A DNA stretch of 64,000 nt from Hericium rajendrae (lineage: Eukaryota > Basidiomycota > Agaricomycetes > Russulales > Hericiaceae). Location of the stretch: NCBI GenBank assembly GCA_033439255.1, contig CM065880.1, positions 1,054,001 to 1,118,000 of the forward strand, written 5' to 3'. Below, piece by piece: positions 49,673 to 59,492 of this stretch (within the stretch, counting starts at the first letter, position 1; each line of letters starts with the position of its first letter). Made by a program: the position numbers and the translations under genes. Under the pieces are notes generated by a model. It was not told the origin of the DNA. It searched no databases and saw nothing but the letters and a program-made list of their open reading frames with translations.

Positions 49673-51870
49673 ATGGACATTCCTCACCAGTACGGCGCCA
49701 TCTTCCAAGATTCATTCGTAAATTCTCTACCCCGCCAGCACTTCGATCCCACTATCGCCCAACACCCCAATTGGCACCGTCCCCAGCACCCTCCAACGAA
49801 CGCACCCAATGTCGAGCACCAGCCCATGTATCCTGTTATGAATAACCCCTCTATTAATCATGTCGATTATGCCTCTCCTTCTACCTCGTCGTTCGTTCAC
49901 CCTAATCATGCGTTCGTGTCCCATAATCAACCGGGTCCCCTCGACTCCAGTCACGCCCTCAATCTCAGTGGACCTCAGATAGAGAGCAGCATCGGCCCTA
50001 ACAGGGTCCTTACGCGTCGCCAGGCCCGCGCAGCCATCTCACACCCTGCACATCGGGAGCCGAGTACGGAGCCTGGTTCCTCGACAGAGAACTATGATGT
50101 ACGTGGTCGCTTCGAACATGTCCACCCCCATCTGTCAATCCTCTACTTATCATTTTCCTTCTTAGCCGCAGCAGCAGCAGCCCATGTTCTTCATGCCACA
50201 CGCGCTCTCTCGTCCACAGACGCCAGATAACTACATGCACGCTCCCCAGTACCAGCAGCCGCCAGAGCCTCCAATGGACTCTGGCGTAAGCCCCATCGGG
50301 ATGCAGCCACATTCCCAGGCGTCGCCACAGTATCCTCCCTCGTCAAATACTGCCGGGGCGTACCCTTATCCCTACTACCCTACGCACTCTCGGTCCACGT
50401 CCGGCTCGGCGAACTCCGCGTCGAATAACCGCTCCGCCTCGCCCGCACTCAGCGTCGCATCTGCACTCACGACCGTCTCGTCCGCATCGGGCCCCAACGC
50501 GCACTCGTTTGCCCCCTATGGGAACGGCTCCCCCGGCAACATGTCGCCTGTGGCCACCCGGCCAGGGAAGCAGCGCAAGCAGAGGCTGTTCAACGTCGAT
50601 CGTAAGGCGATCTGCGTCTTCCATAAGGAGAATCCCACGATGCGCCAGGAAGACATCGCGCTTCGCTACGGGGTCGAACGGAGCACCATCAGCAAGATCT
50701 TGAAGCAGAAGACCAAGTGGATGAACGTGCCCGAGCACGAAGAGCTCCGCGTCGCGAAGCACAGGTAATCTCCTTCGCGCGCCCTCTCACGCTTATCTCA
50801 TCTCACGTCTTCGCTTAGGCCGTCTAAGTTCCCCGAGATCGAGTCGGAGCTCCTCCAATGGCTGGTGGAATGCCGTGCGAACAAGGTTCTCCTTACCGAC
50901 TCGATCATCCGCGGCAAGGCGAAGGAGGTCGCGAAGCAGCTGCAGATCCCCGACGACAAATTCAAGGCCTCGTCCGGCTGGGTCGAGAATTTCAAGCACC
51001 GGCACGGGATCAAGCGCGGCGTGTGGTGCGGCGAGGGCCGCAACGTGAAGATCGCGCGTGCGCTCGGCAGCGGCGGCGAGTGGCGGCCTGAGTTCGACGA
51101 CCCCAACAAGGAGCCGCGCATGACGCTCGGCGACTACATCGCGCGGCACAACCTGTACGACCTCAACGACGCGATCGTGCCCGGTGCGAAGGTGTACATC
51201 CGCCCGCCAGGGTGGAAGCCGGGCCCGCCGCCGCCCGGCCAGAAGCCGCTCAAGGCGATCGCGATAAACCGCTTCACGGGCAAGCGCATATACGAGCCTG
51301 ACGACGAGGACTACGACCAGCGGCCGATGGTCGAGTCCGAGGATGAGGACGACCTGGTCGAGGTGCCGCCGCCGGATCCGCCTGCGCCGCCCCCGCCCCC
51401 GCCTCCAGTGGAGTCCGGGCGCGAAACGTCGCCGATTAACCTCGACCCTTCCGCACGCGAGCAGGGCGAGGACCGCCACCGCCGCCGCCGACACATCCTT
51501 GTCGTCAACATCGACATCGACGTCCGATAACACGGGCCTCTCCTCTGAGCCCGAGCCACAGCACCATATGTCGCTCGGGCAGCCCGATACCACGATTATG
51601 ACCGGTGCTTTGGGCCATAGCTCGACCCTGCCGCAGATGACTGAGGCCGAGTTCAACTATGCGCTCTTTGGCGCCGCCACGCTCGCCGCTGGGCATAACG
51701 ACGAGGTGCCCGACGCGGCGGAGGCCATGGTGTGCTACAACAAGGTCATGAAGTATGTCATGGCACACCCGGAGGTCGCGCTGTCCATGGAAGAGCGCAA
51801 GGTGCTCTTCGCGCTGAAGCCGCACCTGTGGGGCCTCGGTGCGCAGTTCATCCCTCCGACGGATATGTAG
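49673..51870 (+). CDS. CENP-B-type HTH DNA-binding protein without transposase domain
   Basis: This is a probable nuclear transcription factor or chromatin protein. After a long Pro/Ser/His-rich N-terminus (MDIPHQYGAIFQDSF ...), two helix-turn-helix modules appear. A Psq/CENP-B N-type HTH at about 50570-50740 reads DRKAICVFHKENPTM and DIALRYGVERSTISKIL; a Tc5/CENPB-type HTH at 50820-51010 reads FPEIESELLQWLVECRANKV, AKEVAKQLQIPDDKFKAS and WVENFKHRHGIKRG. A polyproline segment follows. An intron (52 nt, about 51412-51463) joins the polyproline to TATAAADTSLSSTSTSTSD; without it the frame ends at 51530. The C-terminal helix-rich segment (ALSMEERKVLFALKPHLWGL) ends PPTDM at 51870. No DDE transposase catalytic region is present, so this is a host regulator of pogo/CENP-B ancestry. 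Confidence 0.85.
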
Positions 51871-52707
51871 TGTTTCCATTCTGCGTGGGCAGAAACATGC
51901 GTGCTCGCCGCGCGCGAGCCGAAAAAGCACCCTGGTGCGCCATCTCTGTCCATCTACCGCCTTCGTTCTCTCGTCGTTCGTCGTCCTATCGCTCCGTTCT
52001 CGTTTTCTTGTTCTTGCACACGAACCGTCACTTATCATGCACTGTTTTTCTACCATCATGACACTCGCAATTGTCTCGCCTTCGTCCCATGCATATCTTC
52101 ACTCCGCTTCGTTATCGTCGGGTTATAGTGTCTCCGTCCTAGTTGCGTCTTCCTGTACCCAGTTGCTTTACATGTCTCTCCAATACCGGCCTACGCTACC
52201 CATCATCCCGCACCGCAACGACCCCACTCCCCATCCCGCACCGCACTCGCATGAACTCTCACTTTGTTCGCTCTGCACTTGATACGTATCGATACCCTGC
52301 ATCGCTTACGCACACCGTAGTCGTCTCGGTATTCTGGCCCGCATGTTCTCTCCGTGTTCCATTTGCAATACATACAGTGCAGCGCGTCGCGTTCATATTA
52401 CCTGCGCTGCGCATCATGCGACCACGCCTATCGACAACAATGGAAGTACAGATGAAGAAGTCGGTCTGGACTCGTAGAACCCGGCGCCGTAAGCTTCGTG
52501 CAGGTGGATCAACGTCGCCGGATGCGTGCTCCCGCCTCAGATCAATGCCGTGTCGTAAGAGACTCCAGCAGAAAAGCTCGGACTGGATATTATTATGTGC
52601 CCTGCCGGCGCACTATCATTGCATCAGCGCCGAAGGAGAAAATGCAGGTGCAAGGGCGATCTGCGGGCGAGACGCACCAGTTATCCCCGCGGCGCATGCG
52701 CTCGGTG
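51871..52707. other. Convergent 3' flanks, no gene
   Basis: T/C-rich 3' flank of the CENP-B-type gene, including C-rich direct repeats around 52200-52250 (CCCCATCCCGCACCGCA). No coding or RNA feature is supported. Confidence 0.45.
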
Positions 52708-53094
52708 TTAGGGCTTCGATTTTTTGTCTTTGAGCCGGAGGATTCGCTGCGCATAAACGGATGAGCAGGTGAGGGGGGAGGAGAGGGGAGGACGCACGGC
52801 TCGGGGCGGCGTTTTTCATGATGGTGAGCTTGCCGGAGGACGCGGCGCTCACCATCTGCGCCTCGATGCTGCGGTTGATCTTTGCGCTGAGGCCCTGTGC
52901 GCGATGTCAGTGTCACTGTGGTGTGCGTGAGGGAGGGAGGGAGGGGGCGGGCGCACCTGCTTCATGGAGGCCTGCTTGACGAGGACGGCCTTCTTGGGCG
53001 CGACGGCGCGCCTGCCCTTCTTGGGGTTAGCAGCGGCCTTCTGTGCGTGGCGCGTGCTCGCGTCCTTCTGTTTGAGTCCTTTGGTCTTGCCCAT
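52708..53094 (-). CDS. DUF2462/UPF0390-type small basic nucleolar protein
   Basis: A small, very basic protein. Exon 1 encodes MGKTKGLKQKDASTRHAQKA and GRRAVAPKKAVLVKQASMKQ. An intron (53 to about 65 nt, GTGCGC to GCACAG) joins it to GLSAKINRSIEAQMVSAASS and GKLTIMKN. These match the DUF2462 family (human L10K-type, fungal homologues), reported as nucleolar or ribosome-associated but poorly characterised. The end is uncertain: reading on without splicing adds an unlikely Pro/Ser tail, while a downstream stretch, RILRLKDKKSKP, ending at 52708 has the basic composition expected but is out of phase by one base across the apparent intron. It is head to head with NDUFA9. Confidence 0.75.
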
Positions 53095-53425
53095 TGGAGA
53101 ATCTTGAATACAAACATCACCATCTTGCCTTGTATATGTTGAAGCTATTCAGGATAGCTTTCTTATTTTTCGGTCTGATTACGTTGAGATCAGCAGTACT
53201 TCTTTTTCCATATTTTCTCACAATCTCGTCTGAGGTTATGGGATTTTGCACCCAGTGTGAAAAGACGCGCGGATTTGATCTTGCCGACAAGGGTGGGCAC
53301 GGGTTAGGGTCCGCGGGAAGAGCCGGCCAATGGGGCGGCAGCCAATTGGGCGCCGTCAGCGTCGCCGCCGTCCCTCAACAAACTCCTTGCTTCATTCACC
53401 TCCTCCCAGTGCTGGCCGAGCACAC
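53095..53425. promoter_or_regulatory. Shared divergent promoter of the DUF2462 protein and NDUFA9
   Basis: 331 bp lie between opposite-facing start codons. The middle contains AT-rich sequence and a GGCCAATGGGGCGG motif near 53325, a CCAAT-box-like element. A second CCAATTGGGCG follows at 53342. Both could bind a HAP/NF-Y complex, which often controls respiratory genes in fungi. Confidence 0.5.
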
Positions 53426-54911
53426 ATGCTCCTGCTCTCTCCGCCAGCGACTCTTGTGCGCCTGCAGCGCATCGCTGCAAAACCCGGCAAGGTGTGTCCC
53501 CGTCCTCGTGGACTCGTGCCAGCTAGGGCGCTGATGTCGTGCGCGGCGCAGCGCGCCCTCCACGACCTGGTGACGCTCCCGGACAAGAAGCCCGTCATCG
53601 CGCATGGCCCGCCCGGGCGCAGCGCCGTCAGTGGGCACGTCGCGACCGTCTTTGGCTGCACGGGCTTCCTCGGGCGCTACCTCGTCTCGAAGCTCGGTGC
53701 GCCCCTCCCCTCTCTCTTCTGTTTTGCAAGTCTGATCTTGCTGTGCGCAGCCAAGGTCGGCACGCAGGTCATCATCCCGTATCGCGATGAGGACGAAAAG
53801 CGGCATCTGAAGGTCATGGGCGATCTCGGGCAGATCGTGTCGATGGTGCGTGCGCCTTGCATCGGCGCAGCTGCGTCCATCCACTTACCGCTCGCGCGCA
53901 GGAATGGGACCTGCGCAACGAGGGCCAGATCGAGGAGTGCCTGCGCCACTCCGACATCGTCTACAACCTCGTCGGCCGCGAATACGAGACCAAGTACGCA
54001 CGCATACGCACACCCCCTTCACCAGCGCGCATCTCACGTTGACGATGGTGCAGGAACTTCAGCTTGCGCGACGCGAACGCGCTCGGCGCGGGCCGCATCG
54101 CGGGCGTCGCCGCGCGCGTGGGCGTCCCGCGCCTCGTGCACGTCTCGCACCTCAACGCGGCGGCGGACTCGCCGTCGCAGTTCTACCGCGCCAAGGCGGA
54201 GGGCGAGGCGCTCGTCAAGGACGCCTTCCCCACCGCGACGATCGTGCGCCCCGCCGCGATGTACGGCTACGAGGACAAGCTGCTCAACAACATGGCCCGT
54301 GCGTCTCTCTTCGCGTCTGGGGCGCGCTGGTGCTGATGATGTGCAGTCTGGCCCATCTGGTGGAAGCTGAACCACGCGCAGACGAAGAATTCGCCCGGCG
54401 CACGTACGTTTTTTTCCGTTTTGGTGGACGCTGACGCTGACCGCGTCGCGCAGGTCATGGACGTTGCGCAGGCACTCGCGAACCTGACGGACATGTCCGG
54501 GTTGACGGGCGCACGCTCTCGCTCCCGGGCCCCGTGACGCTCACGCACGAGTACCTGCTCGAGCTCGTCTCGACGCTGACGTACAACCCGCCGTCGCGCG
54601 CGCCCGTGCTCCCGCAGCGCGTCGCGCAGCTGCTGGCGCGCGCCGCGCAGGCCGTTTGGTGGCCCGCGTTGACCCCGGACGAGGTGCTGCGGCGCTACAT
54701 CGACGACGTCGACACGCCGGGCGACTGGGACGCGCTCGGTGTCGTGCCGGGCGAGGTCGAGGACTACGCGATCACGTATCTGCGGCGGTACCGCTCGGCG
54801 GCCAACTTTGTGCGCCCGGTCGTGCTGCCCCCTAGGACGGTGAGTCTGGTGAATCGGTGTTCCTTCTCTCTGTTGTTGACGTGTTGCGTTGTATTGCAGG
54901 CGGCCGAGTAG
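53426..54911 (+). CDS. Mitochondrial complex I 39/40-kDa subunit (NDUFA9 type)
   Basis: This is an atypical short-chain dehydrogenase that binds NADPH and stabilises complex I in the inner mitochondrial membrane. The basic N-terminus ([20 protein letters not shown]) fits a targeting signal. The Rossmann motif is [16 protein letters not shown], followed by [65 protein letters not shown] and [16 protein letters not shown]. The C-terminal half has [20 protein letters not shown] and [18 protein letters not shown], ending TAAE at 54911. Between 54388 and 54501 the true sequence is out of frame: one extra A at 54388-54389 and one missing G at 54499-54501 flank the conserved [14 protein letters not shown]. 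The two changes cancel, leaving an open but altered stretch of about 22 residues. Six short introns. Confidence 0.9.
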
Positions 54912-55545
54912 GTTAGATATTGGTGTGTTGTCTAGATATCGTGCTCTGAGCAACAAAGTTCGTCTACACTGCCGATGTCCCGGTCGCGGTCAGATCGTAC
55001 AGTTTAAGACCTGGTGCATGTGAAGTGTGTGTAAGTGCGCTCCGGCTGCAGTTGCAAGTGCGGCAGACAGATCTAGAAAGGAACTTTTTCCGAGGGCGTA
55101 TCTATACGTCGTACTCCATTGAATGTGAGACCCTGTCAGAGCAATGCATTGACTCATGCGCTGCAATACCCGTGCCGCCGGCATATTTATGACTGTCAAC
55201 GACTCAATATATCTTGCGCGCTCAGCTACTGAACTTAGAAGGCAGATGAGGGATGCCGTCTTCCGAGCATCTGCACATCGACGCCAGCTGTCACGAGTGC
55301 GCAGGTCCGACTATCGGCTCCGAAGTGCTCGAGTCTGCATCTCATCTTCAGATCCAGGCGTTGGAAGGCACTCGGAGCCGCGAGCGTCTACGCACGACGT
55401 CGCTGACTGTGCGAGGCGAATAGGCATTCAGAATAGGAAACGAGCATAAGAGAGCGGGGTGCAATTATGGAGGTCTAGTAGCACAAATGGACGAGCATGC
55501 GACGGTACAAATGGGACTGCGATCATGAGTGTGTCCGCCTCAGAA
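54912..55545. other. Convergent 3' flanks, no gene
   Basis: This lies between the 3' ends of NDUFA9 (+) and TOM22 (-). No conserved frame, RNA gene or repeat is seen. Confidence 0.5.
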
Positions 55546-56066
55546 CTAGAAGCCCGGGGGGACGACGCCCTGCGGGCGGTTTTGGTCACCCTGCGAGGGT
55601 GAGGGGTACATGGACCCGCCCGTCATCATCTGCGCGATGTCAGCGTCAGCATCGGCGGCGGAATGAGAGAGCGGGGGACGCACCTGGGCGCCCTGCTGCT
55701 GGGCGAGCACCTCCTTCTCCTGGGCGACGATCTTGGCCTCGTCCTCGAGGCTGAGCGCGAGCGGCAGGCCGACGAGCAGCGCGGAGGTGGTGAGGATCCA
55801 GACGAGGTTGCCCGCGAGCTTGCCGCCGCGCTTGAAGAAGGTGCCGGTGGCGGCGAGCTTGGCGGAGATGGAGTGGCGGGTGGTGGGGGGGATGATGTCG
55901 ACGAGGGCGGTGACGCGGTCGATGAAGGATTCGTCTGCGCCGACATCGGAGTCGACGGAGGCGATGGAGACGGAGGAGGATGTGCGGGAGGAGGCGGAGG
56001 ATGCGTAGGGGAGTTGGCGCCGCCGTACTGCTGATCCTTCTCCTCGACGATCTCGACCTTGACCAT
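55546..56066 (-). CDS. TOM22: Mitochondrial import receptor subunit TOM22
   Basis: TOM22 is the central receptor of the TOM complex in the outer mitochondrial membrane. The start MVKVEIVEEKDQQYGG is typical. The body reads VDSDVGADESFIDRVTALVD, IIPPTTRHSISAKLAATGTF, FKRGGKLAGN and one membrane helix, LVWILTTSALLVGLPLALSL, then a short intermembrane-space tail after one intron (QMMTGGSMYPSPSQGDQNRP ... PPGF). The start codon and the body are in different frames: the switch falls on GGGG 56008-56011 (CCCC on the coding strand), and one more C gives GANSPYASSASSRTSSS, the expected sequence. Because the gene is essential, an assembly error is the likely cause. Confidence 0.9.
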
Positions 56067-56281
56067 GGTTGCTGCTGACTGTGACGGTGACGGCGGGCGG
56101 GAGGACGGTGAGAGCGAAAAGGAAGACTGTTTGGCGTTGTTTGTGCAGCCGAGGTGCTCGGAGCCGCGCGTGGTATGGGGCCCGACAGTTGGGCGCGATG
56201 GGACTCGAGTCGACGGATGGGCTCTGGCAGCAGTTCACAATCTCCTCTCTCTCCCTCTCCACGCCGCTGACCGTCCGCAGC
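56067..56281. promoter_or_regulatory. Shared divergent promoter of TOM22 and the Zn2Cys6 regulator
   Basis: Only 215 bp separate the opposite-facing start codons. If the regulator begins further upstream, at ATG 56199, the gap shrinks to about 130 bp. No TATA box is seen. Confidence 0.45.
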
Positions 56282-59200
56282 ATGCAGCACAGCAGCGCGT
56301 CGCCCAACTCTCCCGACACCACTTCCAGCTCCGTTTCTCAGCCCTGTGCGTATACATATGTAAGCTTAGGGGCACCGTGGCATCCACTGACTGCGCAGCA
56401 TGCTTTCGTCCCTGCACCCAACAGCTGCCCTAGGCCTCCCATCCCCGTCCATGCAGAGCCAGATACACGAGCTCGCAAAGTCACTCCCGCCCCCGAGGAA
56501 GCAGAACATCGCCTGCGATGCATGCAGGTAAGTTCGGCACCGAGCTTGCCCCGCCCCCGCGCCGCGCACACCCATATTTATCCCCCGGTACCGCAGACAG
56601 CGCAAAGTCAAGTGTCACCAGGTCCCAGGCCAGTCCAAGGTACGCTCTCTTTTTTCTCACCGTTCGATAGCTGCTCAGTCCTCCTGCTTCGTACAGTGTC
56701 AGGTAGGCCCGACCGTTCTGTACCTAGCTCCTATCCTCATGCTCCCCGTAGCATTGCATAGTCAAGAATTATCCCTGCACGTCAGTCTGACTCCCCGATT
56801 CTGTGTTTCATGGGCGCTAATCCCGGGCCTTTCAATCAGACATCATGCACAGCAGGCAACCAGCGAGAAGAAGCGGACATCGTCGATCAATCGACGGCCA
56901 CGCGGGTACTCCGCAACTGCCAATGATAGGCAAGTATCTCCAGTTGTCCTGGGCGTCTTGCGATTGTATGCAGCGGCATCTGACCAGATTCTATAGCAGT
57001 CCGACAGGACCTCCCAAATCGTATGTATTCGTGCCTGTGCGGTTTGTACGCCCTTCATCTTGCGTCCCGCCCTAGATTGCCAAGCCCCACCGCGACTTCT
57101 CAGCCTTCTTCCTTCCGCCAATCTAGCTCTTCTCTCCATTTGCACCAGCCTATCCGACGAAACACCACCTTCACCGAACTTCTTGCCTACCTCTTCGCGC
57201 CTCCTGACGATGTCAGGTACGTGACTTGCACTTCGCTGCTTCCCCGATTCGAATAAACTCAATCACCGCCTTCAGCGATACCGACATGTACGCCCAGCCC
57301 GGCTTCCGGCTATCGCCTTATAAAGACTGGGGCGAGCTGGCGTGTAAGTTAGACAACGAGGCATTCCGCATCGAGTATGTATTTCCCGTTCTATATCGGT
57401 CGCCGTATCTCTGTGCGAAGGCACTTCTTCATCTGCCTATCCCCTCGGACTTTGTTGCGCTTGTTTCCCATTAAGCATCCTTCGCGACGCCGGCTAACCG
57501 CTTCCGCTCCGGCTGACCTCCCAGATTCGCACTCGACCTCGTCGAAGTCTATTTCCAAATCGTGCACACGCGTCTCCCCTTCCTCAATCCTCCACAGTTC
57601 CGCGCACGGCTCACGGTCAACATCCCGCAGTACGCGAACCAGTATGCGAGCGCGACCGGCGTCGGCGCGAGCAGCGTCTCCGAGGACCCGCTGCACCCGG
57701 CGCTGATGGCCGCCGTCATCGCATGGGGCGCCAAGTTCTCCGAGCATCCCGTGCTCGTCGCGGGGCGCGCACAGACGGGCAAGCAGAGCAACCTCGCGAA
57801 GGCGCTGATCAACCGCGCGCGCGAGGTCGCGGAGACGCTCAAGGTGCACCGCGTGCCGGTCGCCGAGCATGTGGTCATCGCGCTGCTGATCGAGCCGCTC
57901 CAGAGCCGTACGTCCGCTGCCTTCTCGCCATCTGCGCAGTGCTGATGCGTCGGTGCAGAGCTGCCCGAGGACTCAAGTGGTAATCTTCATTTGGTGCTGT
58001 CGATGAATGGTGCTGACGCGCGGCGCAGGCTTCCGCGGGTTCTGGCTGCAGTCGGCGATCCGGCAGCTGTTTGAGCTGCAGATCAACCACAAGTCGGTCA
58101 TTTCGAGTATCCAGGATCCCGAGGCGCGCGGCACGATGATATTCGCGTGGTGGATGGCGTGTCTCGCGGACGCCTACGGTGCGGCTTATTACCGCCGGAA
58201 ACCGCAGGTGGAGGATGCGGACTACGACATCGACTTTTATACGGTGGATCCTGTGTCGCTGGACCCGGATGGGCAGATGCCAAAGCCGGATCCAAGGGAG
58301 CATCTCGAGGTACGTCCGTCTTCTGCACATGCGTGTCCCTTTGCTGACGACATGACAGTTCCTGGTACGGACGCGTTCAAGGAGTTATTCGCGGTAAGAT
58401 CTGACGCGTCACTCATAGGGCTACTATCGCGCAGCGCACGCATTGGCACGCGTCTCACGGCACATGTCGAACGTGCTCTGGATACCGAGCACCGACTCGG
58501 AGGGCATTCCGATCGAGATCTTGCGCGGCATCATGCAGCAGCTGAACGAGTGGCGGGAACAGTACCTTCCGCACGTCGGCGTGCCCTCAAATTTCGCGGC
58601 AGAATGGGACTTTGTCTCCGCGGTCTCTGCGTGTCAGTACTCTCCCCGTGCGCGCAAGGTTGTCTGCTGACGCAGTGCATGTGCAGGTGCGAGCGACGCT
58701 ACGTTCCACATCATGTGGATCATCCTCTTCAACGCGCTCGACGACTTTGGGATCCGGAGGTCAACGAGGCCGTCGCGCTCGGCAGCCCGGGTAGCCTCCT
58801 CCCGAACATCCACCACATCGAGGAGATGAAGCGCAAAGTTCTTGACGAGGCTCTCCACGGCGCACTGCGGATAGCGGGTCTCGTGCGTCCTTCCCTGCTC
58901 GTACCTACTTACGCCGATTGACCCCGCATACAGGCCGGCGTGCTCACAAAAAACGGTTACCTGGTACGCGTGCCACGCTTTCAACCGCGCGTGTAACTAA
59001 CGCCCCCGTCTCGCAGCGCCTCGACCCCGCCGTGATGCACGTCAGCACGAACTACGCGGGCATCCTGCTCGCGCGCTTCGGGCGGCCGGAGGTGAAGAAC
59101 TGCATCGAGGGCCTCGAGCAGTACAGCTACTCGTACGAAGAGGCGGCCGACCAGGCGGCGGACCTGCGCCGGCTGTACACGCTCGCGACGCGCGGCGAGG

Positions 59201-59343
59201 GCGACTTCCACCACATGGCGAGCGCGATTCCGCGCACGGTGACGGCGTCGCGAGCGCGCAGCAGATGTATGTCGACGCTACGGCCGCGTTCCGGTAGCGC
59301 GCGGTCGGGCACGGAGCATTTAGACTTTCTTTATTCGGCATAG
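56282..59343 (+). CDS. Zn(II)2Cys6 transcription factor with fungal-specific regulatory domain
   Basis: The start MQHSSASPNSPDTTSSSVSQ splices (GTGCGT to CAACAG) to SALGLPSPSMQSQIHELAKS. The zinc cluster is CDAC-RQRKVKC-HQVPGQSKC-QHC-IVKNYPC, with all six cysteines, split over four exons including a 6-nt exon (56697-56702). A basic linker (EKKRTSSINRRPRG) follows, then a GC-AG intron (56930-56987). The fungal-specific TF domain spans the rest: FALDLVEVYFQIVHTRLPFL, HPALMAAVIAWGAKFSEHP, RGFWLQSAIRQLFELQIN, FAWWMACLADAYGAAYYRRK, EWREQYLPHVGVPSNF, ATFHIMWIILFNAL and the final NYAGILLARFG region. At CCG 59230-59232 the frame changes; restoring one base gives ASAQQMYVDATAAFR and a stop at 59297. 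As written, the frame runs to 59343. About fifteen introns. Confidence 0.88.
56697..56702 (+). other. 6-nt microexon TGTCAG in the zinc-cluster coding region
   Basis: The hexamer encodes Cys-Gln, including the fourth zinc-ligand cysteine. It is flanked by TACAG on the left and GTAGGC on the right. Leaving it out keeps the frame but removes that cysteine; including it yields a perfect C6 cluster. Confidence 0.8.
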
Positions 59344-59492
59344 CATTATTGTTGGACTGTAGCACCAGTTGGATCCTGTTGTATCGTTGCTTTTGGGACA
59401 CGTCTCACCATCCGTCATTCGGGTTCGATGTAAAATAAAACATTGATTGGGTAGAGGCATATATGAGCGTAATCGACGGTACAGTGGCAGCC

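Noticed and set aside
48948-49708. Long open frames on the - strand before the CENP-B-type gene
   Set aside because: They are the complement of a C/T-rich leader, are Pro/Ser/Arg-rich by composition and have no domain; two overlapping frames are open at once.
51343-51530. End of the CENP-B-type protein at 51530
   Set aside because: A 52-nt intron with matching phase joins the polyproline region to a Ser/Thr-rich frame that continues to a helical C-terminus at 51870, which fits better.
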